From contig CAYMBJ010000019.1 of the NCBI GenBank assembly GCA_964388665.1, forward strand, positions 1 to 60,583: a DNA stretch of 60,583 bases, given 5' to 3'. The notes beneath the pieces were generated by a model. It searched no databases. It was not told the DNA's origin and saw only the letters and a program-made list of their open reading frames with translations. Below, piece after piece: positions 1 to 8,113 of the stretch; within the stretch, counting starts at the first letter, position 1; every line of letters starts with the position of its first letter. The translations under genes and the position numbers were made by a program. The stretch comes from CALCCV01 sp964388665. Lineage in GTDB: Bacteria > Bdellovibrionota > Bdellovibrionia > Bdellovibrionales > Bdellovibrionaceae.

Positions 1-47
1 CACGCCGCCAGCGTTTGTTCTGAGCCAGAATCAAACTCTCCAGTTGA
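1..47 (-). rRNA. 16S rRNA, 5' end only (partial)
   Basis: Read on the minus strand, positions 20-39 contain the universally conserved 16S 5' segment that pairs with the standard 27F primer (AGAGTTTGATTCTGGCTCAG). It is followed by the usual AACRAACGCTGGCGGCGTG continuation up to the window edge. The mature 5' end is estimated about eight bases before AGAGTTTG. The rest of the gene lies beyond position 1. Confidence 0.95.
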
Positions 48-62
48 ATTCTGTTCATATAT

Positions 63-78
63 AATAGCCGAAGCTATT
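63..78 (-). other. UUCG-capped hairpin in the 16S leader
   Basis: On the minus strand AATAGC-TTCG-GCTATT forms a perfect six-base-pair stem closed by a C(UUCG)G tetraloop, about 16 bases upstream of the 16S 5' end. Such very stable tetraloop hairpins are common in rRNA precursors, where they help folding or processing. The role here is inferred from position. Confidence 0.6.
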
Positions 79-130
79 GTACGTTTACTTAAAAAAATTA
101 TAGAGCCCGTACTTGTATATTTGTAGCTAT

Positions 131-150
131 TCAGTTTTCAAAGAACTTTG
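131..150 (-). promoter_or_regulatory. boxA-like rRNA antitermination site
   Basis: The minus strand reads AAGTTCTTTGAAAACTGA here, close to the bacterial boxA/rrn leader consensus (TGCTCTTTGAAAACTGA). BoxA RNA is bound by NusB/NusE so that RNA polymerase does not terminate in untranslated rRNA. It lies between the putative promoter and the 16S 5' end, the expected place. The call rests on motif similarity and position. Confidence 0.6.
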
Positions 151-168
151 CTTCGTCAAGGAAGCCTT

Positions 169-196
169 TCTATACTTTCGGTTGATAGCCCGTCAA
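169..196 (-). promoter_or_regulatory. candidate rRNA promoter (sigma-70 type)
   Basis: On the minus strand there is TTGACG (191-196) and TATAGA (169-174) with a 16-base spacer. Transcription would start near position 162, about 115 bases before 16S. The promoter lies downstream of the tRNA-Ala gene, so the 16S can be transcribed without it. Further promoters upstream are possible. Confidence 0.5.
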
Positions 197-253
197 CTAA
201 TTTGTTTGGCCTAAGAGTTTATTTTTCAAATCTCTTTTGGCAAACTTTTTAGC

Positions 254-329
254 TGGTGGAGGCAACAGGGATCGAACCTGCGACCCCCTGCTTGCAAAGC
301 AGGTGCTCTCCCAGCTGAGCTATGCCCCC
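254..329 (-). tRNA. tRNA-Ala (anticodon UGC)
   Basis: This is a complete 76-base cloverleaf with an encoded CCA tail (plus-strand TGG at 254-256). The acceptor stem GGGGGCA/TGCCTCC contains the G3:U70 wobble pair that marks alanine tRNAs. The anticodon arm CCTGCTTTGCAAGCAGG shows the TGC anticodon, and GGTTCGATCC is the T-arm. It points the same way as the 16S gene and sits about 205 bases upstream of it. That is unusual, since tRNA-Ala(UGC) is normally in the 16S-23S spacer. Confidence 0.97.
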
Positions 330-536
330 GAACCGTTTTCGAAAGTGGTGTGTTTTTGGATTAGGGCCGGGGAAAAGGCAAACACTTTTTTTGAGTTTGA
401 AAGAATATTTTTATTTGCTCATTTTTTAGCGAGGCATTTGGGCAAAGGCTAGGCAAAAACTGGTCAAACTGGCTGCTTTTGTCGTATTTTAGGGCAGGAC
501 GCGAGGCCTGATGCGTTATCAGAAACTCCAAGAGGT

Positions 537-1094
537 TTAGGCGGATGCCTTCATCTTGCTGCCTAGAACTCTTTGAATGAAGCTTTTCTGCTCGGGCAGA
601 TCGAATCCAACAGATTCCGCGCCTGCCAGGATGGCTAAGTAGACTTTTACAAGAACATCAAAGTCTGAATCAATGGGTTCGCCAGACAAACATTCCTCAA
701 TGGCATCCGCCACGCTATTAAGATCAGGCGTTGTCACGACCTTAGGAAGTTTAGCAATATCGAGACCGGAATGCGCGGCCGGTTTAAAGCCAATGAGCTC
801 TGCGGTTAACAATATTTTGGTGCCGTTAATGAAGTTAATTTGCAAGAACTCATGGGAGTCATTATCGAGACGACGAAGCACTTCGTTTACCTCAAAGATA
901 TTGAGCTGGAAAGACTGTGAGTCTGCCTTTTGTTGAACGCTAATGCAGCTTTGGTCAACAACTCTTGCTGAGAGCCCTTTGGACTTTGAGATAAAGTCTA
1001 AAACGAGCTCGCTGTCGCTTGATAGGAACTTAAAATTTGAACTGCTCAAGAGTCCTCCGATGTACTTCCATTTTTGACCCGCAAATACTGGCAT
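537..1094 (-). CDS. hypothetical protein, 185 aa
   Basis: This is an open frame with ordinary amino-acid composition, no signal peptide, no membrane segment and no family I recognise. Residues 60-105 look like a small beta-rich unit and the C-terminal third is predicted helical by eye. The ATG start has no strong ribosome binding site, so the true start may be further in. It ends about 200 bases before the tRNA-Ala gene. The overlapping plus-strand frame was judged a shadow because this frame is longer and has a more protein-like composition. Confidence 0.6.
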   Translation of the reverse strand: MPVFAGQKWKYIGGLLSSSNFKFLSSDSELVLDFISKSKGLSARVVDQSCISVQQKADSQSFQLNIFEVNEVLRRLDNDSHEFLQINFINGTKILLTAELIGFKPAAHSGLDIAKLPKVVTTPDLNSVADAIEECLSGEPIDSDFDVLVKVYLAILAGAESVGFDLPEQKSFIQRVLGSKMKASA

Positions 1095-1245
1095 TTCTGC
1101 AAATACTGGTGGTAGCTTTTCTTCGGAACTTCACAATTAAACTTGATAAGTCAAATTGAGACACCTGAAATGGTGTCGCTTCAAAGGACCAGAAAGATGC
1201 AGGCGCTATGACTCTCGGCTAAGTGGCTAGACTCTGAGGCGGAGA

Positions 1246-1251
1246 TATAAT
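1246..1251 (+). promoter_or_regulatory. candidate -10 box for the cupin gene
   Basis: A perfect TATAAT lies 100 bases before the cupin start codon, within the 257-base gap between divergent genes. No good -35 hexamer is seen 16-18 bases upstream. The leader after it contains a small GGACC/GGTCC hairpin. This is weak evidence on its own. Confidence 0.3.
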
Positions 1252-1351
1252 ACAAGTGGCTTAGAGATTTGCGATCGACTCTTTACAAGTCTGGACCAAC
1301 GGTCCGGGCCATCTTTTGAGGATTGTCGGTCTCACCAAGACGGGATGAAAA

Positions 1352-1654
1352 ATGAACATTACGAGATGGCAAGCACGTTACACTCCGACTAAAGAAATCA
1401 TGGCGAACATATTAAAATTGGAGGGGTTGGAACCAAACACGGAGACCCTGCCTGGGCAAACCTCAATAAAGGACCATCGGCACCCTCTGACGGAAATACT
1501 CATGATTGGAGAGGGCGAGATGCTTCTCAACATTTCAGGCAACCAACTTTTATTGCGAATGGGCGATCGAATTGAAATTCCACCCAATACCCGACACTCT
1601 TACGCGAACAAGCGAGAAGAGCTTTGCGAGCTCATTGTCTGCTACAAGATTTGA
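1352..1654 (+). CDS. small cupin-domain protein
   Basis: This 100-residue protein is essentially one cupin beta-barrel. Both cupin motifs are present: motif 1 supplies H42, H44 and E48 (DHRHPLTEIL), and motif 2 supplies H82 (GDRIEIPPNTRHSY). All four metal ligands are therefore intact and a metal-binding barrel is likely. Small stand-alone cupins range from sugar-binding or sensing proteins to dioxygenases and isomerases, so no substrate can be given. It is the only plus-strand gene in the first 42 kb and has no operon partner. Confidence 0.8.
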   Translation: MNITRWQARYTPTKEIMANILKLEGLEPNTETLPGQTSIKDHRHPLTEILMIGEGEMLLNISGNQLLLRMGDRIEIPPNTRHSYANKREELCELIVCYKI

Positions 1655-1684
1655 ACCGTATGCTACAAAGTACGAATTTTGAAA

Positions 1685-2278
1685 CTAAAAAGGAATGTAC
1701 TCGAGTTCAATTTCTTTTCGTCCAGAAGCTGGGACTTCATCTTCGCCCTTAATTTCTACTCCAACAACTGTCAGCTCACCGGAGGTCACGAATCCAACGT
1801 CTGGATTTTGAACTGCAACGCCGCCGCATTTTATTGGACATTTTGCGAGGGCCTGCCATTTAGGATCGTTGCCCAAGGGTTTGTCGGTGGCGTTGGTAAT
1901 CTCCAAATCATCCAATATTGTGTTCTTGAACATGGCCTGGAGCTCTTCGCCGTCAATTACGCAGGTTACTTCTCCGCCGGAGAAGTTTGGCGAAATCAGT
2001 TTTATCTTCATATAGGAAAGCGCAAAGTCGGAAGTTGTGGACTCCCAAGTGATTTTAGGATTACGAAAGGTAAAATAGAGAGACTGGATATCAGAGTCCT
2101 CACCTTCGGCAAGCGCACGACAGCTTTTAGTTGATCCGGGAATCAAGATGCTCTTGCTATTTGAAAGAGATATCTTTACGGACTGACTCGATTCCTCCTT
2201 TTTACCACAAGAAAGGATAACCCCAGTCACCAGAGAAAGGCTGAATGCTATAACGACTGCACGCTTAGTTTGAATCAT
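1685..2278 (-). CDS. predicted lipoprotein of unknown function
   Basis: The 197-residue product begins with a lysine/arginine start and a hydrophobic stretch ending in a lipobox-like ILSC (Cys24). It would be exported by Sec, lipidated and membrane-anchored. The mature part is Lys/Glu/Ser-rich at its start, then beta-rich with paired cysteines (for example in the KCPIKCGG stretch) that may form disulfides in the periplasm. No family was recognised. It lies 148 bases after pilQ, beyond a hairpin that may end the pil transcript, so it may be a separate unit. Confidence 0.7.
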   Translation of the reverse strand: MIQTKRAVVIAFSLSLVTGVILSCGKKEESSQSVKISLSNSKSILIPGSTKSCRALAEGEDSDIQSLYFTFRNPKITWESTTSDFALSYMKIKLISPNFSGGEVTCVIDGEELQAMFKNTILDDLEITNATDKPLGNDPKWQALAKCPIKCGGVAVQNPDVGFVTSGELTVVGVEIKGEDEVPASGRKEIELEYIPF

Positions 2279-2325
2279 ATATAGTCTTCGTTTCGGAATT
2301 TTTAAAAAAAAATTAACAGACTATG

Positions 2326-2354
2326 CCGCAGAATCTCAAGATGAGACTCTACGG
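2326..2354 (-). terminator. hairpin after pilQ, possible terminator
   Basis: On the minus strand CCGTAGAGTCTCA and TGAGATTCTGCGG pair over 13 positions (two G-U) around a TCT loop. A run of nine T follows, but only about 14 bases after the stem, further than in a classic intrinsic terminator. The position between pilQ and the lipoprotein gene fits an end of the pil operon. Confidence 0.4.
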
Positions 2355-2426
2355 ACATTTGGCTAGGGCGTGCCTTCATTTTGGCAGATTGGACTTTTGC
2401 AGCAGGAGTTAATTTTGCGATGAGCT

Positions 2427-4820
2427 CTAGAGTGAAAGCCCGGAGTCATCGACTCTAGAGAGCTCTTCGGAGGAAGCCGATATCTCTGTAACAATTCTAG
2501 GCGTAAGAAAGATCATTAGTTCCACTTTGTCTTTTGTGCTGGACTTTTGCTTGAACAATGACCCCAGCAAAGGAATGTCCTTAAGCCAAGGAACCCCAGC
2601 CTCGCCTTCAGTGGAATCAGATTGATAAATGCCGCCTATGACGGCCGTCTGGCCATTTTTAACCAAAACTTTTGTTGTCGCCTGACGGGCATTTACCGCA
2701 AATGTGTCGTCAGTTATAGATACGGCTGCATCACGAAATTGGCGATTGATATCAAGCTTAAGAATCACAGAATTGTCTGAGGTGATTTGCGGGTTCACCT
2801 CAAGAGACAGTGACAAAGATTTAAATGAAAATGTTTCAGTAGCAACACCGTTTGCGATTGTTACAGATTTGATGGGAATCTCTGTGGTCTGTGAAATTTT
2901 TGCTGGCTCATTGTTAAGAGTCAACAGTTGTGGCGCAGAAAGCACCTTTACCTTTTGGTCTCGCTCGCTCAATGCAATTCTCGCATCCAAGGTTCCTAGA
3001 CCATCAATGGTTCCGTAGGTCATGTTAAAGAGAGCTCCACCCGATGAGGACAAGGTAGACGCGGGATCAACTCGCAACTGAGGTCGCAGAGCTGGGTTGC
3101 CGCTGGCAGGAAAGGCGCCACCGCCGAATCCCCAGCTCACCCCGATGTTGCGCACAAATGCCTCTTTGGCTTCGATAATTTTTGCTTCAATGAATACCTG
3201 TGAAGGAGCACGGTCAAGACTGATCAGTAATTTTGCTACTCGATCCAAGTGGTCCTGGACGTCTGTTACGACGAGTGAACTTGTGCGCACATCACCAATC
3301 ACTTTGCCTCTTTCGGAAAGGAACTCCTTCACTTTTTTCTCGAGCTCCTCGACTCGAGAATAGCTGACTGCAAAGACCTTCACCTTTAAGGTTTCCAAAG
3401 TTTTGCGTGCCGTGATGAGCTTTCCAGCGTCTTCTTCTTCTGATTTAAGCTCTGCCAACGGGGCAATTCTCAGCACCGTTCCTTGGCGAGTGTATCCGAG
3501 CTTCTTGGCTCGCATCACCATGAGCAAAGCCTGATCCCATGGAACCTGTTTTAGTTTTAAACTGATGGTCCCTTGAACCTCGTCACTAAAAATAATGTTG
3601 GCGCCACTTTCATCGGAAATGAACTTGATTGCGTCGCGAATATCCATGCTGTTCATTTCTATCGAAATCTTGCGGCCATAAAATTTGGTGTTACCAGCCA
3701 AAAACTGATAGAGGGACTGACTTGTAAAAATGCGATCTACTGATTCTGCACGCCCGTCATCGGTAGCCTCACCTCCGTATTCATTGGCTCCATAAGCACT
3801 CTGGTCACCTTCGGCAAAGACTGTTGATGATTGTGAATAGTCTAGATTTGCAACTTTTGGCAATGAAGCCGCGCCCATTCCTCCGGAAATCACCAAGAGT
3901 GAATTTCCTTCCGCCTGGACAACGGGCTCCGCTACGCCGTCGCGAAGCTGCACCACAAACCGAGCCACGCTACTTCCGGGATCTTGGTAGGCATCAACTC
4001 CACCGAAACTCCCACCCATGTCACGCATGTTGAGCGGGCGCTTGTATTTGCTTGGCAAAGTGGCGTTAGGCACTTCGACAATAAATTGATTGAGCTCGCG
4101 ATTCACTCTCGTACTGTATTGCGGTGGCGACGAGGCGCTGATAACCACAGTGCCTCCAGCCTGATTCGCCTTGTATTGCAGTCCTGTAATTTCGGTGGCG
4201 CCACCAGATCCACTCATAAAACTAGGGGGGCTCGCAGCGGAGCTTTGATCATCAAAGGAAGGTTGAGGCGTGGGCAAAGTCTGCTCGAAGGACAAATTTG
4301 ATTCGGGAACTGGAATCTCTTGCGCCTGTGGAGCACTGAAATCGGAGCTCGTATCCCAGGAGTTCGCTGCCGGAGGAACGGGTGAGCTTTCCACATCCAG
4401 GGTGTCAAATGAATCGAAAGAATCGCCAGAGCTTGCGACTGGCGGGAAGGCTTCTTGCGCCTGATTTTGTTGTGCATTGAAATCGGTGCTGTCATTGTTA
4501 TTGGCCTCTTCAATGGCAAAGTCAGCGCCGAAATCGTTGTTAGTCATCTCGGCTTCGAGTTGACTATCTTCAGACTGGCCTGAGGAGACGTCCGCAGTGT
4601 CGAAATCGATATCGCTACCAGAAAACTCTGTAGAAGGGTCTGCAAAGTCGAAACCTCCTCCTGTGGCGGAGAGATCATCGAAGCCACCCCCATCAACTGG
4701 AAAGACGTCTTCGGCAGCTGAAGCAGCCGAATCCTCATCCAAGGGACCGCTGGCACAGCCTGCACAAAAAAACCAAGCCAGGACTAGAAAGAATATCTGG
4801 ACTTTCTGACTTACTTTCAT
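2427..4820 (-). CDS. pilQ: type IV pilus secretin PilQ
   Basis: PilQ is the outer-membrane secretin through which type IV pili leave the cell. The start chosen is the ATG at 4818-4820, preceded by GAGGAGAAAAG; an upstream in-frame ATG would hide the signal peptide. The product (797 aa) has a lipoprotein signal peptide ending in FCAGC (Cys22). A long acidic, Ser/Asp/Phe-rich disordered stretch follows (about 26-205), then an AMIN domain (about 210-310), N0/N1 secretin domains (about 385-560) and the conserved C-terminal secretin barrel with VPWLKDIPLLGSLF near the end. It is last in pilMNOPQ, separated from pilP by 147 bases. The acidic linker is unusually long. Confidence 0.95.
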   Translation of the reverse strand: MKVSQKVQIFFLVLAWFFCAGCASGPLDEDSAASAAEDVFPVDGGGFDDLSATGGGFDFADPSTEFSGSDIDFDTADVSSGQSEDSQLEAEMTNNDFGADFAIEEANNNDSTDFNAQQNQAQEAFPPVASSGDSFDSFDTLDVESSPVPPAANSWDTSSDFSAPQAQEIPVPESNLSFEQTLPTPQPSFDDQSSAASPPSFMSGSGGATEITGLQYKANQAGGTVVISASSPPQYSTRVNRELNQFIVEVPNATLPSKYKRPLNMRDMGGSFGGVDAYQDPGSSVARFVVQLRDGVAEPVVQAEGNSLLVISGGMGAASLPKVANLDYSQSSTVFAEGDQSAYGANEYGGEATDDGRAESVDRIFTSQSLYQFLAGNTKFYGRKISIEMNSMDIRDAIKFISDESGANIIFSDEVQGTISLKLKQVPWDQALLMVMRAKKLGYTRQGTVLRIAPLAELKSEEEDAGKLITARKTLETLKVKVFAVSYSRVEELEKKVKEFLSERGKVIGDVRTSSLVVTDVQDHLDRVAKLLISLDRAPSQVFIEAKIIEAKEAFVRNIGVSWGFGGGAFPASGNPALRPQLRVDPASTLSSSGGALFNMTYGTIDGLGTLDARIALSERDQKVKVLSAPQLLTLNNEPAKISQTTEIPIKSVTIANGVATETFSFKSLSLSLEVNPQITSDNSVILKLDINRQFRDAAVSITDDTFAVNARQATTKVLVKNGQTAVIGGIYQSDSTEGEAGVPWLKDIPLLGSLFKQKSSTKDKVELMIFLTPRIVTEISASSEELSRVDDSGLSL

Positions 4821-4967
4821 CTTTTCTCCTCTGCTGCCTAAGCAGCAAGAACTTAATAATTTCACATCGACACGGTGGTTTGTCTGGCTGGCAGGTTCAC
4901 TGCAGACCTCAGATTCAGCCAGCAGGCAATCAGCTCCAACCGCCACACTCTCAACTCCACGTAAAGC

Positions 4968-5714
4968 TCATCGCTTCAACGCCAAACTCTTGTACTCAAC
5001 TTTTTTACCAACTTCTGTATCAAACACTTCTTTAATAATGACTCCACCTTCACGAATTTCATGAATGGTGCCATTGCGCCTGCCAATGCGACTCCCTTTG
5101 GCCAGTACATAGACGGCTCCCTTGGGCTCCCGGACCATGACTTTCGCCGCCTTAACATTCCATATGATTCCAACGATGACATAGTCTTCGATTTCGTACA
5201 TGAGCAGTGGATCGTTAGAGACCGGTAGCGCGCTTTCCATTGCCTTTTTATCAGCTAAAGGAATGATGCCCTCGTAGGGCTCAAAGGGATCACGATTCTC
5301 AGAATTCGCTTCATAGGTGTACTGGTCCGGAGAGTTTGGAAACACGGGCGGAGATGCGATAATTAGTGAAGGATTTCCAACCACTGGCTCGCTGGTGAGA
5401 TTTTGTCCTGGCTGAACCGCCTCCGCCGCCTTGTTCTTATCGTCAACCTCAGAGCTGACATTGGCGTCGCGAGTTTCGTCGTCGCCGGCAGCGCCATTCT
5501 CTGAAGGGGGCGACTCATCTTGCCCTGATTTTTGCTTGTTGATGGAACCAGAAGGAGTAGCGGAGGAAGTGGAGGGGGCTTTTGCAGCTATCCCTTCTTT
5601 TTCCTGCTGAGCCATTCCTGAGGTCATCAAGCGACCCAAAAGGCCAAAGGCAACAATCAGGGCAACGACGCTTAGTGAAATTTCAATACTCAGGCGACGA
5701 ATGAGCGATTTCAT
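4968..5714 (-). CDS. pilP: type IV pilus assembly protein PilP
   Basis: PilP links the inner-membrane PilMNO platform to the PilQ secretin. The 248-residue product has an N-terminal membrane anchor (about 12-32) instead of the usual lipobox. A low-complexity Ser/Glu/Gly linker (about 35-115) follows, then a compact beta domain (about 165-248) typical of PilP, with the YEIEDYVIVGIIWN and VYVLAKGSRIGRRNG stretches. Its start overlaps the pilO stop by four bases. The identification rests on gene order plus this C-terminal domain. Confidence 0.88.
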   Translation of the reverse strand: MKSLIRRLSIEISLSVVALIVAFGLLGRLMTSGMAQQEKEGIAAKAPSTSSATPSGSINKQKSGQDESPPSENGAAGDDETRDANVSSEVDDKNKAAEAVQPGQNLTSEPVVGNPSLIIASPPVFPNSPDQYTYEANSENRDPFEPYEGIIPLADKKAMESALPVSNDPLLMYEIEDYVIVGIIWNVKAAKVMVREPKGAVYVLAKGSRIGRRNGTIHEIREGGVIIKEVFDTEVGKKVEYKSLALKR

Positions 5715-6349
5715 TGTCCCACCGCCGGAGAAGGAGCGCCTGGGGCCTGTGCTGACTGAGCATCTCCGGGCGCCTCTGACTCCGATTCGCCAATGAACCT
5801 AAAGCCTGAAATCGTGCACTGAAGCTTCAGAAGTTTGGTGCGCCCAGCAGATGTGGCACGCTCAATATTGATCGATTTTATTTTCAAGAGACGCTCAGAG
5901 CTGGAAATGTCATATATAAAACTCGCCAGCTCCGAAAACTTACCTTCCAAGGTCACATCAAAAGGCAGCTCCTCAATCACCTCAGTTTTGATCGAAGCTC
6001 CAGGAGTGCGTGTCTTGATGCTCGCACCGGTAGATCGCGAAACTCTGTCGAGAATTTTGTTGATTTCAATAATCGTGAATTCACTGGGAAGTCTCTTTTG
6101 AAGAGTCAGATATTGATCCGACAAACTATTGACCAATTGCTTGAGCTTTTCTTGTTCTTTAATGAGCTTGATGGTCTCGCTTTTTTTAATTTCCTCAGCT
6201 TGAATCTGCTCTTCGAGGGTCTTGATCTGAGCATCAAACCTTGCGCCATCGTCGTAAAGTAAAAAGTAGTACAAGGCTCCTACTGCAACGATGGCGATAG
6301 CGAATTTCTGAGCCGTAAGCTTTATGAGAGCGATGAATATTCCATTCAC
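5711..6349 (-). CDS. pilO: type IV pilus assembly protein PilO
   Basis: PilO is a bitopic inner-membrane protein that dimerises with PilN in the pilus alignment complex. The 212-residue product shows one membrane segment near residues 12-32 and a coiled coil (about 38-85, rich in Lys, Glu and Gln). A ferredoxin-like domain (about 85-190) contains the typical LPFDVTLEGKFSELASFIYD stretch. The C-terminus is Ala/Pro-rich. Four-base overlaps with pilN and pilP indicate translational coupling. Confidence 0.92.
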   Translation of the reverse strand: MNGIFIALIKLTAQKFAIAIVAVGALYYFLLYDDGARFDAQIKTLEEQIQAEEIKKSETIKLIKEQEKLKQLVNSLSDQYLTLQKRLPSEFTIIEINKILDRVSRSTGASIKTRTPGASIKTEVIEELPFDVTLEGKFSELASFIYDISSSERLLKIKSINIERATSAGRTKLLKLQCTISGFRFIGESESEAPGDAQSAQAPGAPSPAVGQ

Positions 6350-6951
6350 TGTGGCACCCCGACGCTGAAGGAAACCTCAAAACTCTTTACCGGAACCCCT
6401 TCATACAAGGTTTCTGAAACAGTACCTGGACGCAAATTTTGCACATAGACGGATCTCTCTAGAGATTCTTGAAATCCAGAAATTTCGAAGTCATTAATTC
6501 CTAATCCAGTAATACTGAAACGATTATCAACCACTTCAATTTTATTTATCCAGACTCTCTTGGGGATGATCTGTTGAATAATATCCAAGATTTGAATTTT
6601 AACCAAGCGATCTTGGCTCAGATCTTCAATGGTTTTGATCCGCTGCTGAATTTTTTTCTCGTCATTGCTGAACTTTTCCATCTCAGCTTTAATCGGGTCG
6701 GCCTTGGCATTGAAAGTTTGTAGTTCTTGCATAGATTGATTGAGGCGGCTGATCTTTTTTGATTTCGCTGGCAAATTCTGAGTCTCGTAAATGTAAAGCG
6801 CAATCGGTAAGATCAGCAACATCAGAAGCTTTACGACACCCTTTTTTTGAATTTCGTCTGGGGTCATTAGATCGACGTCGACCGGAACGTTTGTCAGCAC
6901 GGTGGACGATGGAAGCTTTTCTAGCGCTCCGGCAAGATTGATCTTAATCAT
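6346..6951 (-). CDS. pilN: type IV pilus assembly protein PilN
   Basis: PilN binds PilM in the cytoplasm through its short N-terminal tail and PilO in the periplasm. The 201-residue protein starts MIKINLAG, the typical PilM-binding INL motif. It has one membrane segment (about 40-57), a coiled coil (about 60-110) and a small alpha/beta domain to the end. The gene overlaps pilM and pilO by four bases each. Confidence 0.93.
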   Translation of the reverse strand: MIKINLAGALEKLPSSTVLTNVPVDVDLMTPDEIQKKGVVKLLMLLILPIALYIYETQNLPAKSKKISRLNQSMQELQTFNAKADPIKAEMEKFSNDEKKIQQRIKTIEDLSQDRLVKIQILDIIQQIIPKRVWINKIEVVDNRFSITGLGINDFEISGFQESLERSVYVQNLRPGTVSETLYEGVPVKSFEVSFSVGVPQ

Positions 6952-8000
6952 GAGTCGCCCACCTCTCGCATTGCCAACCCGGTAACAACTGGCAAAAAGG
7001 ACCGAATCTGATTGAGGTAAGACTGTGAAAATCGCTTAGGGTTGGCCTTGAGACGACGGTACGGATTCAAACTGTCAACGGTAAAATTGAGCAACCGTTG
7101 AATGGTTTCACTCAGGCCAGGAGTGGAATGCGCACCACCAGTGATGTAGCATCGACTCAAGCTTAGTCCATTTGTAGTCGCGCTCAAAAACTCTAAGCTA
7201 TTTTTTATTTCCTCGGTAATGGCTTCATTAGTTGCTGAAATTAGACTGTGCACCTCATCTGGCACTTCACGTTTTTCAGAGGCGGAAAGTTTGAGAGCCT
7301 CTGCCTCTTCTACCGTAACGCCCATTCCTTTTGAGATTTCGTTGGTATAGTTTTGCCCACCAACAGGAATATCGCGGCAAAACAAAACCTCTCCGTCATG
7401 TAGGACCACAAAATTTGTCACAGCTGCGCCAAAGTTCAAGACTCCTACAGTTTCATTTCTGACAATTCCGTAATTCATTTCAAAAGTATTTGCGAGAGCA
7501 AAACCTGCCACATCCAAAACACCGCAGCGACGCCCAGTCATCTCGATTGCTTGTTTATACTGTGCAATCAGCTCATTTTGTGCGGCCACTAAGATGACTT
7601 CCATGGTTTCCTGCGAAGAAGTTGTTCGCAAAAGATGGTGTGAAAGCGTCACATTGCCAATGTCAAAAGGAACATATTGCTCGGCTTCAAAACGCAATTG
7701 ATCTGCAATTATTTTTTTGTCCATTCGCGGAATGGTGATTTTCTTTACAATAACTGCGGTTCCCCACATTCCAGTCGAAATGTATTTTCTTTTGGAGTTG
7801 AGATCCAATAAAGCGTTCTGAATAGCGGTGGAAAGCGTATTGACATCACTTATTTCGCCACCAGCAATGCATCCAGGGGGAGTCGGCGTAAAGCTAAAAG
7901 AGAGCAACTCAGCACCCTTTCTTGACACTAGAACTTCAGCCATCTTGATAGAACTTGAACCAATATCTAGTCCAATTACTTTTTTGCTGCTGAAAATCAT
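6948..8000 (-). CDS. pilM: type IV pilus actin-like ATPase PilM
   Basis: PilM is the cytoplasmic, FtsA/actin-like member of the pilus alignment complex. The 350-residue product begins with VIGLDIGSSSIKMAEV, the first phosphate-binding loop of the actin/Hsp70 fold. It also has GVLNFGAAVTNFVVL (second phosphate loop) and CYITGGAHSTPG (adenosine loop). Length is standard for the family. It is the first gene of pilMNOPQ, 112 bases after pilD. No clear -35/-10 pair was found in that gap. Confidence 0.95.
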   Translation of the reverse strand: MIFSSKKVIGLDIGSSSIKMAEVLVSRKGAELLSFSFTPTPPGCIAGGEISDVNTLSTAIQNALLDLNSKRKYISTGMWGTAVIVKKITIPRMDKKIIADQLRFEAEQYVPFDIGNVTLSHHLLRTTSSQETMEVILVAAQNELIAQYKQAIEMTGRRCGVLDVAGFALANTFEMNYGIVRNETVGVLNFGAAVTNFVVLHDGEVLFCRDIPVGGQNYTNEISKGMGVTVEEAEALKLSASEKREVPDEVHSLISATNEAITEEIKNSLEFLSATTNGLSLSRCYITGGAHSTPGLSETIQRLLNFTVDSLNPYRRLKANPKRFSQSYLNQIRSFLPVVTGLAMREVGDS

Positions 8001-8113
8001 AATGGTGTACTCACTTTAAATGCTTGCATCTATTTGGTATTATTGTCTCTGACTTTTGGTTGATCGTGAATGACTTAATAGAATTGCCGGCTAAATCCTC
8101 GACAAATGACCAA

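Noticed and set aside
237..452. Plus-strand open frame of 71 codons across the tRNA-Ala
   Set aside because: It is the antisense of the tRNA. Its GGGNRDRTCDP translation is the well-known false protein produced by reading tRNA genes backwards.
1081..1109. Direct repeat GCAAATACTGG (two copies) at the start of the 185-residue gene
   Set aside because: It is two 11-base copies only, with no third copy or symmetry. Most likely chance or a small duplication.
1679..2134. 151-codon plus-strand frame over the lipoprotein gene
   Set aside because: The minus-strand frame has a signal peptide and lipobox and is longer; the plus frame has none of these.
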